From contig NZ_JACGXS010000005.1 of assembly GCF_014117215.1 (NCBI RefSeq), positions 62,001 through 126,000 on the forward strand: a stretch of 64,000 bases of DNA. Direction: 5' to 3'. Shown here piece after piece: positions 45,223 to 52,465 of this stretch. Made by a program: the position numbers and the translations under genes. Position 1 is the stretch's first letter. Every line of letters starts with the position of its first letter. Under the pieces are notes generated by a model. It was not told where the DNA came from. It saw nothing but the letters and a program-made list of their open reading frames with translations, and did not search any database. The DNA comes from Stenotrophomonas tumulicola. Lineage in GTDB: Bacteria; Pseudomonadota; Gammaproteobacteria; Xanthomonadales; Xanthomonadaceae.

Positions 45223-45879
45223 ATGGATCCGCAGTTGGGCATGTTTCTGTCTGTGGATCCGGTGACTGCGTATGACCAGCCGGTTGGGCAGTTCAATCGG
45301 TATCGGTATGCGAACGGAAATCCGTACACCTACGTAGATCCTGATGGAGAAGCCGGTAAAGTTGCATGGCTCGTCAGACTCACCGCAAACCAGGCCCATA
45401 AGGTTGCACGACTGACTCAGGAGCAGGCCGTCAGTGCGCGCCGGGCCCAGCAGAACGTGATAGCGGACAGAAGACAAGTAGCGAGGCAGATTGAGACATC
45501 CGCACACGGGGCTGAGGGGCAGCTCAAACATGTGGGCCATGAACTGGAGGGGGGCGGCAAAGGGCTTCCGCATTACCAGACAGATAGCGTAAGGGGGCAC
45601 TCCTTCTGGGGTAAGGACAGCGTCGGCGCACTAGCTGTGGCCGGTACGCTTGAGCAAGTTGCTGATGCGGCAGAGTACATCCCTGATCCGGTTCCTAGAC
45701 CCGCTGAGCAGTCTGATATCGCAAGATGGAATGGCACGATGGGGGCGATCAGCGAGAAGACTGGCCTGCCTATGCCTGGTGTAAAGATGGGACAGGATGG
45801 AGGATTTCAGGGCTATTTTCGAGTTGACGGAAGGCTTGATTCAAAAAGGCTGGATCAAGAGTTGAGCAAGGGGAGATAG
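44758..45879 (+). pseudogene. Displaced RHS core with an alternative tip
   Basis: This 373-codon frame has no export signal. Residues 1-155 repeat the main RHS protein; an RHS core end with the cleavage motif (NPYTYVDPDG, aspartate about residue 194) follows, then a ~175-residue tip. The tip is helical at first (ARLTQEQAVSARRAQQN) and ends in SEKTGLPMPGVKMGQDGGF and YFRVDGRLD. I cannot assign a toxin family. Without shell or signal it should be silent, but it could replace the deaminase tip by recombination across the 480-bp repeat. The putative partner begins five bases after its stop. Confidence 0.7.
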
Positions 45880-45883
45880 GCTC

Positions 45884-46264
45884 GTGAGATTCTATGAATT
45901 CATGGTTGAAGGGGTCTTTATTCGAGCGTCTGGGCTCGGGGCTGATGTCGGCGGATTTCAAGCGACGTTCTTCATCAAGTCATCGAATGTTGCGACTGCG
46001 GTTGATCGCATGCGGAGGGTGCTTTCGGATCGTATGAGCGCACATTTCGTAGCGACTGTTGAGACGGGGGTCTTCAGGACATATTTCTCCATACGTGACG
46101 TTTGGGAAGTTGCTGAAGAGAGGATGTTTGAATTCGAAGGGCGTGACCTGGGCTTTACTTTTTTCAGGATAGGCAAGGTTGAGTGCATGTATCTTGCGTT
46201 CCGGCGCGTGCTGCTTAGGCTGTTCCGGCCGCGGAGTGTATTTTTCCCGCACCGGAGCGCCTAG
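45884..46264 (+). CDS. Putative immunity protein for the alternative tip
   Basis: A 126-residue protein starting at GTG 45884, preceded by GGGGAGA and only five bases after the RHS stop. The sequence mixes short strands and helices (FYEFMVEGVFIRASGLG, AVDRMRRVLSDRMSAHF, YFSIRDVWEVAEERMFEF), with no signal peptide. A basic, aromatic C-terminus (VLLRLFRPRSVFFPHRSA) may be out-of-frame tail sequence. No family is recognised. The role is inferred from the tip-then-partner order repeated across the island. Confidence 0.5.
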   Translation: MRFYEFMVEGVFIRASGLGADVGGFQATFFIKSSNVATAVDRMRRVLSDRMSAHFVATVETGVFRTYFSIRDVWEVAEERMFEFEGRDLGFTFFRIGKVECMYLAFRRVLLRLFRPRSVFFPHRSA

Positions 46265-46472
46265 ATGTGGGAACTGCGATGTACTGATTCGGGCCGGATA
46301 GAGCCAGCAAGAGTGGGGCAGCGTTCGAAGGATTTGCCTTTGTCGGAATTTTCCCGCCACGGTTGAGGGTGCTTGGATTTCTTGGTCGCGGGAAGATGCG
46401 AGCGAGTGCAGTGCTTTGGTGAAGAAGTGCATTGACGTCATGCTAGTGAAGTACGGGTTGGCCATCCCATGA
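46265..46472 (+). pseudogene. Frameshifted small ORF, possible immunity relic
   Basis: An ATG directly after the previous stop opens 33 codons (MWELRCTDSGRIEPARVGQR...), which break near 46365. Another frame continues in good coding style (TVEGAWISWSREDASECSAL VKKCIDVMLVKYGLAIP) to a TGA at 46470-46472. Joined, they would give about 70 residues. This looks like one small gene with a single indel. The family is unknown. Confidence 0.35.
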
Positions 46473-46535
46473 CGGCCTACTACGTCCGCTTGGCGTTCAA
46501 CTACATCCCAGCAGTCAAGTTGTGCCTTCCTCTAC

Positions 46536-46866
46536 ATGATGGCAATCTTCAAGGAACCGAAGGTTATTGCAGACTTGCTGTCCAAGAAGCGACCATTCGT
46601 GCGTAAAGCGGTTTGCGTTATCGTATTCCTCATATTTGCCATCGCATTCATGGTGGGCTTCGGAACACTGCTGAAAGACACCCGGCCCATGTGGCAGTGG
46701 TAAAGCGGCCCGATACCTCGCTATCGGCATACCCATGTTGTTCGGCGCAGGCTCGGCTGGTGCGTTCATGGTTGGAGTCGGTATGGATACCGCCGAGCGT
46801 GTGGAGCAGAAGAGGGCGGACGACGAACGCGAAGCATGTTTTAATCGCTACCGGCGGGACGAGTAA
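46536..46866 (+). pseudogene. Broken two-helix membrane protein gene
   Basis: Frame one gives 55 residues with a membrane helix (VCVIVFLIFAIAFMVGFGTL) and stops at TAA 46701-46703. The next frame immediately continues with a second helix (YLAIGIPMLFGAGSAGAFMV) and a charged tail (DTAERVEQKRADDEREACF) to a TAA at 46864-46866. A single-base shift near 46690-46705 would make one protein of about 105 residues. Alternatively these are two tiny genes. Its place among tip partners suggests a membrane immunity protein, which is speculative. Confidence 0.45.
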
Positions 46867-46928
46867 GAGGTTGCCATTTGTAAACCGACGAGCGCAAAGC
46901 TCCGACCATTTTTCACATTTACGCCCAG

Positions 46929-47183
46929 ATGTTGACCCCGGCCCAGCGCCGACAGGTGGCCCGCATCATAGGTGGCAGCGTGGACCAACCTGCTGCACCC
47001 CGTAAGGCTGCCAAGGCCAAGAAGCGTGAGGCGGTCGGCAAGGTCGCAGCCAACTATCAGCTGCCCGGCGGTGACACCTGGATCGGCTGGGGCCGCACGA
47101 CCATCGCTGTCTGTGTAGATGAGGTGTGTCCTGATCCTCGTTCGCACCTAGGAGTGGTTGGGTGCAACCGTCCGCAACCGTAG
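46929..47183 (+). pseudogene. Possible H-NS-like C-terminal remnant
   Basis: The frame contains AAPRKAAKAKKREAVGKVAA then NYQLPGGDTWIGWGRTTIA. This recalls the basic linker and DNA-binding core (TWSGRGR) of H-NS family silencers, but with WIGWGR in place of the AT-hook-like arginines. No N-terminal dimerisation domain is present and the end drifts into unrelated codons. It may be a decayed silencer from a mobile element. The stretch 47184-47373 holds no gene that I recognise. Confidence 0.3.
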
Positions 47184-47373
47184 GCTTAGATGGCACTTAC
47201 CTTCGGTCGTGTCAGCTCGGACCAGGCTCCGGGTGTTCGCGCTAGGACGCTCACCCGACAAGCGACAGACAGCGTGCCGGTGGTAACGGTCCATGCCGGT
47301 CCGCTCGGCCGGAGTTGGGCCGTTCGGTCAGTTGTTAGTCGCTTGTGTCGCTAGCAAGGTTCACTAGGCTGGG

Positions 47374-47418
47374 TTCGTAATGCGTAGGTCGTAGGTTCGA
47401 TTCCTATTTCCGGCACCA
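47374..47418 (+). other. 3' half of tRNA-Thr(CGT): probable attachment site
   Basis: The segment starts in the anticodon loop (TTCGTAA, anticodon CGT). It continues through the anticodon stem, variable loop, T arm (GTAGGTTCGATTCCTAT) and acceptor strand TTCCGGC to ACCA. The 5' half of the tRNA is missing: the upstream bases do not pair with the anticodon stem. A 45-base 3' tRNA piece is the usual att core of tyrosine-recombinase islands. No integrase gene is visible in the window. Confidence 0.8.
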
Positions 47419-47427
47419 GATACAGCA

Positions 47428-47457
47428 GAAAGCCCCAGCCTTGGTCGGGGCTTTTTG
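47428..47457 (+). terminator. Rho-independent terminator after the tRNA fragment
   Basis: AAAGCCCC...GGGGCTTTTTG with a loop of AGCCTTGGTC. It resembles a normal tRNA-gene terminator and lies ten bases after CCA, so it was probably copied with the tRNA 3' end. Confidence 0.8.
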
Positions 47458-47468
47458 TTTGCGGCTTG

Positions 47469-47490
47469 GTAGCGCCGGCCATGGCCGGCG
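47469..47490. repeat. GTAG-type REP unit
   Basis: GTAGCGCCGGCCATGGCCGG plus CG, with a perfect stem, followed by a short GGCGGATT tandem. Confidence 0.75.
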
Positions 47491-47671
47491 GATTGGCGGA
47501 TTGGCGGGATGGTCGAAGGGAGTCCGCCGCCGGCCGGCAACCACGGACGTTGCGCTCGTTTCAACCCGGGATCGCACCTTTACGCGCAATCCTGAAGTCC
47601 GATTCCGGGGAGTCCATTCCTGTGCTATCAATATCGAGCCTTGCTTCAAGGCTCTTTCAGGGATTGGAAGG

Positions 47672-48697
47672 ATGAGCGGATTCGGGGGAACTGCGGGCGG
47701 TGTGTCGACCCGCTTAAGTGGATTCGAGGGTGGTTTTCGAAAGCTGCGCGCCGTGGGCGCCTGGCTCTGCTGTGTGCTGTGGGTCGGTCTCGCCTTGTTG
47801 CCATCGGCAAGCGCGCAGACGGTCACCTATATCCATACCGATGCCTTGGGCTCGGTAGTGGCCGAGACCGACGAGGCCGGCAATGTCATCAAGCGTTACA
47901 CCTACGAACCGTATGGCGCGGTCGTGGGCGAGGAAGTCACCGATGGCCCTGGTTATGCCGGACATGTGAGCGATGCGGCTACTGGATTGAGTTACATGCA
48001 GCAGCGCTACTACGACCCCCTCATCGGAAGGTTCCTCAGCGTCGATCCGATTGCGGCAAACGCGAGCACGGGCGCAGGTTTCAATCGCTACGCGTACGCC
48101 GCGAACAATCCCTACAAGTTCACCGACCCCGATGGACGATGCGAGAAGATTACCGGGTCAAATATCTGCCAGCGTAGCCTCACAGGAACGGTGACCCGTT
48201 TTATGCTGCCGGCTCAAGGAAAGACGGATATGGCCAAAACACAAAGATCTTGGCCGGTACCTGGGCATACAAAGCTCAATGCAGCTGACAAGCCTAGAGA
48301 GGGCAGAGGCGAGTTCGGTTCGCCGAGGAACACATCACGGGGCAGGTCTACCCATACGGGAATTGATATCGAAGCACCGAAGGGTGCGCGGGTAGTTGCT
48401 CCGCAAGACGGGGCTGTTGTTGATATCAGACAAAATCCTAGCGGCACCTACGGCAATCAAGTGGTACTTGATCATGACAATGGTGTCTTTTCACAGTCCG
48501 CTCATTTGGACACGGTGGCTGTCAAGCCTGGTGCGCTCGTGAACGGCGGTCAAGATATCGGTAAGGTGGGGAGGACAGGCAATACTCCTTCTCTTGGTGA
48601 CTCGCACTTGCACTTTGAAATCCGATTGAATGGCCCGGCGCCAAGAGCAGCAGGCGGGACTGTTGTTGATCCTCTCCCATACTTGCCAGAGCCATGA
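47672..48697 (+). CDS. Mini-RHS toxin with intact M23 peptidase tip
   Basis: A 341-residue secreted protein. A signal peptide (ALLPSASAQ, about residues 30-50) leads directly into just the RHS-associated core (YIHTDALGSVVAETDEAGNV, SYMQQRYYDPLIGRFLSVDP) with the cleavage motif NPYKFTDPDG (about 146-155). No YD-repeat shell is present. After a ~70-residue linker comes an M23 endopeptidase with H228 (STHTGIDIEAP), D232 and the H312-L-H314 pair (DSHLHFEIRLNG). All zinc ligands are present. It should cut peptidoglycan cross-links in the periplasm. The ATG at 47672 follows GGAAGG. The stop overlaps the next gene as ATGA. Confidence 0.82.
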   Translation: MSGFGGTAGGVSTRLSGFEGGFRKLRAVGAWLCCVLWVGLALLPSASAQTVTYIHTDALGSVVAETDEAGNVIKRYTYEPYGAVVGEEVTDGPGYAGHVSDAATGLSYMQQRYYDPLIGRFLSVDPIAANASTGAGFNRYAYAANNPYKFTDPDGRCEKITGSNICQRSLTGTVTRFMLPAQGKTDMAKTQRSWPVPGHTKLNAADKPREGRGEFGSPRNTSRGRSTHTGIDIEAPKGARVVAPQDGAVVDIRQNPSGTYGNQVVLDHDNGVFSQSAHLDTVAVKPGALVNGGQDIGKVGRTGNTPSLGDSHLHFEIRLNGPAPRAAGGTVVDPLPYLPEP

Positions 48698-49203
48698 GGT
48701 CTTCCATGAGAACGGTGCTACTAGCAGCTGTTATTGCCACCACTTCATGCCACGCAGCTGAGAATGGCGATACTCAAGCTTCCGCGGGAGCGCAAGGTCA
48801 AGGAGCGGTTGCTTCTATTGGTGATACCCCGAAGAACATGTCTGTGTTCGCAAGCTCTGACTGCGAGAAATCTGAGCTTGTGGATTGCACGGCTAAGGAC
48901 TCTCAGGGCAGGCAATACGTGTTCTTCGATGGTGCGTTGTCATGTATCTCGGTGAATAAGCATGATGCCAAGCTCGGAGCGACATTGCCGGCAGGAATGC
49001 TGTTTGGTGAGGACATTGAAGCGTCCAAGGAGAAGGCATCGAGTCACTTTCGGGTCAGATTTGATCGCGGAGAGGTTGATGGCAGGATTGTTTACAGTTC
49101 TGACTTCAGTATCCAATCTCCAACCGGGATCAAGTACGCACTTGAGCTGCTGGCAGATGAGCAGAACAAGCTAGAAGAGGTAGTTCAGCGGACTGACTTT
49201 TAG
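48694..49203 (+). CDS. Periplasmic lipoprotein, putative immunity to the M23 tip
   Basis: A 169-residue protein with a lipoprotein-type signal (RTVLLAAVIATTSCHAAENG; the cysteine follows TTS, an imperfect lipobox). A Gly/Ala/Gln-rich linker and a small domain follow (VFASSDCEKSELVDCTAKDS, FFDGALSCISVNKHDAKLG) with three cysteines. The ATGA overlap couples it to the peptidase toxin. A toxin that attacks peptidoglycan needs a partner in the periplasm, and this is the only exported partner in the island, which fits. No family is recognised. Confidence 0.6.
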   Translation: MRSSMRTVLLAAVIATTSCHAAENGDTQASAGAQGQGAVASIGDTPKNMSVFASSDCEKSELVDCTAKDSQGRQYVFFDGALSCISVNKHDAKLGATLPAGMLFGEDIEASKEKASSHFRVRFDRGEVDGRIVYSSDFSIQSPTGIKYALELLADEQNKLEEVVQRTDF

Positions 49204-49246
49204 CGAGGAACGGTTCCAGGTTCACTCTCGACCGCCGCGAGCTAAA

Positions 49247-49305
49247 CGGGACGGAGGGAATTAATCCTCGCCCATGACGTACAAGGCCCGCATCGCGGGC
49301 CTTGT
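49247..49305. repeat. GGGACGGAGGGAATTAATCC motif plus ACAAGGCCCGC hairpin
   Basis: The motif at 49247-49267 nearly repeats 43635-43655. It is followed by ATGACGT and the hairpin ACAAGGCCCGC (49281-49291), loop ATC, GCGGGCCTTGT (49295-49305). A related GGTTCCAGGTTCACT lies just before, at 49211-49225. Confidence 0.7.
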
Positions 49306-49335
49306 CGTTGTTGGCTCTTGTGATCGCTGCTTCTA

Positions 49336-49473
49336 CTAATGCGCGGCGAGCACTGAGTCGAGCACCTGTGCGATGGCGCGCTGCTTGGCCTTGGGTAGCG
49401 CTTCAATCTGTTGGAGCTGTTGCGCGATCTTCGGCTGCGGCCCGCGCTTGGTGGCGCTCCGCGTGGCCGGCAT
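49336..49473 (-). pseudogene. Second XRE-regulator C-terminal fragment
   Basis: 45 codons on the minus strand: MPATRSATKRGPQPKIAQQL, then QQIEALPKAKQRAIAQVLDS and a TAG. It is clearly related to, but more diverged than, the C-terminus of the intact XRE gene downstream (KRGPAPK, LPKAKQK, LDSLLA). The DNA-binding half is missing. Confidence 0.65.
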
Positions 49474-49482
49474 GCCGGAGTA

Positions 49483-49551
49483 ACGGTGTCAGGTTCACTT
49501 CCCGATCGCCCATGAAGCACAAGGCCCGCATCGCGGGCCTTGTGCTTCATG
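49483..49551. repeat. GTGTCAGGTTCACTTCCC motif and 19-bp perfect hairpin
   Basis: The motif lies at 49485-49502. The hairpin is CATGAAGCACAAGGCCCGC (49511-49529), loop ATC, and its exact complement (49533-49551). It is 10 bases downstream of the intact minus-strand XRE gene and probably acts as its terminator. Confidence 0.8.
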
Positions 49552-49561
49552 GGGTTGAGGC

Positions 49562-49921
49562 TTATCGTCCCGGCTGCGCCAGTAGCGAATCCAACAGCTC
49601 GCTCACCATCTTTTGCTTGGCCTTCGGTAGCTGGCTGATCCGTTCTAACTGCTGTTGCAGTTTCGGTGCCGGCCCGCGCTTGCCGGCAGGCCGTCGCTCC
49701 GGCACGCCAATCAGTTCCTCCACCGTCACCGCCAGCCCGGTCGCCAGCGCCGCCAGCAGCGACACTGGAACGCGCCTGCGCCCGATCTCGAACGAGGCGA
49801 TCTGCTGCTGGCTCACGCCGATCAGTTCGCCCAACTGCACCTGTGTCAGTCCCTGGTCGCGGCGCAGGTCGGCCATGCGCGCCCCTAGCTTGCGGAAGAA
49901 GGCTTTCTCGTCTGGTGTCAT
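49562..49921 (-). CDS. XRE-family transcriptional regulator
   Basis: The 119-residue protein has an N-terminal helix-turn-helix (LGARMADLRRDQGLTQVQLG, then VSQQQIASFEIGRRRVPVSL). A C-terminal helical tail follows (KRGPAPKLQQQLERISQLPK AKQKMVSELLDSLLA) that is shared with two truncated copies in the island. Such small Cro/C1-type proteins usually repress nearby genes. It is divergent from an IS3 transposase remnant, which begins only 20 bases away. The ATG at 49921 is the natural start, giving the MTPDEKAFFRKL N-terminus common in this group. Confidence 0.85.
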   Translation of the reverse strand: MTPDEKAFFRKLGARMADLRRDQGLTQVQLGELIGVSQQQIASFEIGRRRVPVSLLAALATGLAVTVEELIGVPERRPAGKRGPAPKLQQQLERISQLPKAKQKMVSELLDSLLAQPGR

Positions 49922-49940
49922 GGCAACGCTGTGTTGTGGC

Positions 49941-50129
49941 TCTACGGTGGTGGAACGGCTGATTCGGACGCTGAAAGAGCGGTGCGTGCACCGGCATCGC
50001 TTCGAGAGCCAAACACATGCATTGCGGGTGATTGCTGACTGGATCACCTTCTACAACCAACAGCGCCCTCATCAGGCGCTGAAGATGATGACCCCAGATG
50101 CGGCCTATGCCGCTACATTAACCGCATGA
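49941..50129 (+). mobile_element. IS3-family transposase C-terminal remnant
   Basis: 62 codons end in a TGA: STVVERLIRTLKERCVHRHR FESQTHALRVIADWITFYNQ QRPHQALKMMTPDAAYA. This is the C-terminus of an IS3 OrfB integrase core, including the last part with the ERL...LKE and YN...RPH motifs. The rest of the element and its inverted repeats are missing. Confidence 0.8.
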
Positions 50130-50144
50130 CCTGAGCAGAAACCG

Positions 50145-50807
50145 GTGGGTCATTACACACTGCCAGCCCAGGCACAGACGACGGTGCGCTACCTGCACAC
50201 TGATGCGCTGGGGTCGGTGGTGGCCAAGACCGACGCCAATGGCAACGTGGTGGAGCGCACGACGTTCGAGCCGTATGGGGCAGTGGTGGGCGATGAGGTA
50301 GGGGATGGCCCGGGGTATACGGGACACGTGAGCGATGCGACGACTAGGCTGAGCTACATGCAGCAGCGGTACTACGATCCGGGCGTGGGACTGTTCTTGT
50401 CTGTGGATCAGGTGACCGCGTATGGGAACCCGGTGGGACAGCTCAACCGGTATCGGTATGCCAAGAGCAATCCGTATCGCTTTACTGACCCTGATGGTAG
50501 GCAAAGCTGGTCGAATACGGGTACTGCCAATTCTTGGCCTGCTGTACAACAGGCATGTGGTGGCAGCAATTCTTGTGAGCAGGAAGTTGCTTGGAATTTG
50601 GCAAAGGCAGAAGCAAAGACTGCGTTTACGGCCTATGGTGGCGCTACGGTGCCTAGACTATTGCGAGCAATCGCGGCGCCTTTCCTAAGAACGGCGGTGG
50701 GGGAAGCGCAAGGTCCTACCTTGGCAGGAGTAAAAGTTGGGAATAGACCGTCCGACACGAGAGCAGCTCTGGAGGGCGCCGGTTACAAAGGGGGTAAGAA
50801 TATCTAA
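50145..50807 (+). pseudogene. Mini-RHS truncated at its 5' end
   Basis: A 220-codon frame begins just 16 bases after the IS3 remnant. It opens with TLPAQAQTTVRYLHTDALGS, which aligns with the end of the signal peptide and start of the core in the mini-RHS at 47672. The signal peptide is therefore cut off. The core is intact (YMQQRYYDPGVGLFLSVDQV, NPYRFTDPDG, aspartate near residue 115). A low-GC tip follows (QQACGGSNSCEQEVAWNLAK). The frame ends abruptly in EGAGYKGGKNI before the natural tip end. It is probably inactive as an exported toxin. Confidence 0.65.
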
Positions 50808-50850
50808 TGATTCTGGTACATAATCTGGAACACTTCACAGTGTTTCAGAA

Positions 50851-51027
50851 ATGAAGATGGACGTCAGGGTGATGGATGGAGGGCCAAAGCATGCTTCGAG
50901 GGTGGTGGCTACGCGACAGGGCAATCCGAATCAGCCCGTGAATCCCCAGAATGGTAAAAATTTTGGAAATATACCAAAGGGCGAGCAGCGAACAGGCAGT
51001 CATATTTACTATAGAGGGAGGAAATAG
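50851..51027 (+). pseudogene. Tip end remnant coupled to the next gene
   Basis: 58 codons: MKMDVRVMDGGPKHASRVVA TRQGNPNQPVNPQNGKNFGN IPKGEQRTGSHIYYRGRK. It resembles the end of a polymorphic-toxin tip. Its TAG shares a base with the GTG start of the partner gene (TAGTG), the usual tightness of a toxin-immunity joint. An in-frame stop at 50821 separates it from the RHS frame upstream, so the toxin has been disrupted in the intervening 50 bases. Confidence 0.5.
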
Positions 51028-51530
51028 TGGGTATCGCGATTGGAGAAAAAACCGAACTAAGCCTGACAATGGCTGGTGAGTCTTTAAATAGAATGTTGGT
51101 TGGCGCGCATCTTGATTGCTTTAGCGTAAGCAGTATCACGGTCTCCTTAAGGTTTATTAATGATGGGGCATTTCCTGGAATTTCTTTATATGTCGACAAT
51201 GACTTCTCATGCGGCGCTGTGATGCGGGGCGGGGATAATTTGGTGATGGAGAATTCAGTAGGAGGGTTCTTCACAAAAAGGGCAAAATTTTTGTCCGGCG
51301 TATATTCATGCATCGGCAAGGAGGTGACAAAAGTAAATTTAAGTTTTGACGGTTCTTTATCGATCTCCGTCGGGGACTCAGTTATTGCTATGCAACTAGA
51401 AAAAGAGGACAAAGAGCAGGAAGATTACGTTTGGAAGGTGGAGATGGAGGCGCCTGCCGGCCACCTTGTGTCGGAAGTTAATTCTGTTATGTGCGTACCA
51501 AATGATGGAGGCGTCAAATTTCTGTCCTAG
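51027..51530 (+). CDS. Putative immunity protein of the truncated mini-RHS module
   Basis: A 167-residue, beta-rich protein with no signal peptide: IAIGEKTELSLTMAGESLN, SVSSITVSLRFINDGAFPG, SIVYVDN-like strands and VNLSFDGSLSISVGDSVIAM. It starts at GTG 51027, preceded by GAGGGAGGAAA. Its GC is far below the backbone. The family is not recognised. Its coupling to the tip remnant and its order in the array point to immunity, so it may be an orphan kept for protection. Confidence 0.5.
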   Translation: MGIAIGEKTELSLTMAGESLNRMLVGAHLDCFSVSSITVSLRFINDGAFPGISLYVDNDFSCGAVMRGGDNLVMENSVGGFFTKRAKFLSGVYSCIGKEVTKVNLSFDGSLSISVGDSVIAMQLEKEDKEQEDYVWKVEMEAPAGHLVSEVNSVMCVPNDGGVKFLS

Positions 51531-51687
51531 ACGTGTGCAGAACTCAATGGAGTTGCTAGTTTTTCCTGTACAAGGTCTAGCATCTGAGCCTGCGGCCGGA
51601 GGTTGGCAATTTTTTCACTTGGACTGCGGTGAGCGAGGTGATTACCCTCAAAGCCAGAATCAGACCCAGCTCTATGTAGAAGCGACG

Positions 51688-52122
51688 TCAACCCGCCCGT
51701 GGGTTACCTCGAGGCGTACCTGCAGAGTCTTTCGCCAACTCCCGTCCCGCCACGATCAATCCCTCAAGCAGCCGCTCATCCAGCAGCACTTCGCCAGATC
51801 CGCCATGCTGGTTTTGATGGACGGCGTGCAGGATCTCCAGGATCGCACCCAGTGCCTGTTGCCTGCCGCACGCCAATTCGCGGGCGTCCCGGTCTGGCCC
51901 GCCGGACCCCTGCTGGTCCGCCAGGTCCGCCAGGGCCGCGTCAGTGCCGCCGCCCGCCGGGTGGACCAGCCGCAGATGGCGTGCGGTCGGTGAATCTGGA
52001 TGCGGCATGCCGCTGGAAATCAGCACCCGCTCCAGTTCGTCGATGAAAGCAGCCGGTAAATCGTGCATGGCGTCGCCGATCAGGGAATACAGGCGCGCGC
52101 CGCTCAGGGGATGCTGGGACAT
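51688..52122 (-). CDS. Hypothetical protein
   Basis: A 144-residue protein of unknown family with backbone codon use. It starts MSQHPLSGARLYSLIGDAMH and contains helical segments (AFIDELERVLISSGMPHPDS, ALGAILEILHAVHQNQHGGS, LLDERLLEGLIVAGRELAKD). No signal peptide or metal site is seen. It marks the return to chromosomal backbone after the RHS island. The stretch before it (51531-51687) holds nothing I recognise. Confidence 0.55.
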   Translation of the reverse strand: MSQHPLSGARLYSLIGDAMHDLPAAFIDELERVLISSGMPHPDSPTARHLRLVHPAGGGTDAALADLADQQGSGGPDRDARELACGRQQALGAILEILHAVHQNQHGGSGEVLLDERLLEGLIVAGRELAKDSAGTPRGNPRAG

Positions 52123-52465
52123 CGGTCAACCTCACATGGCAGGAAGGCCACCTGCGGCAGGGCGCGAGGTGGCGGACGATGCGGGTTGGCATACCGGTCG
52201 CAGTGTTCCCAAAAACCGGCGGATATCAGGAAATCCCCACACATCGCCCGCCGTATGACCGGCAAGGCGATGCATTCTCCGCCGGGCCCGTGAGGGCAGC
52301 AACAGAGTGCAAGGAACACTGCGAATCAGGATGCCAATCCCGGCTGGCGCCCTGTGGCTCCAGCGTCATCATCGTGCGTAGGAAGTACCGCCCCTGTCCA
52401 TGAGGAAATGTGTGGTTTGCGCGATCAATGCGTCGTCATGCGCGTTCGGTAGCGCAGCGCCGGCG
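52123..52465. other. Intergenic region, no gene recognised
   Basis: About 340 bases between two minus-strand hypothetical genes. Neither strand offers a frame with a clear start, ribosome site and codon bias. No hairpin with a T-run or tRNA-like fold was noticed. Confidence 0.4.

Noticed and set aside
47374..47418. A complete tRNA gene
   Set aside because: The 5' acceptor, D arm and anticodon-stem partner are missing, so it is only the 3' half.
36452..51530. Type VI secretion effector locus
   Set aside because: No PAAR, VgrG, EagR-like chaperone or DUF6531 region is seen; the RHS proteins that are complete carry Sec signals instead.
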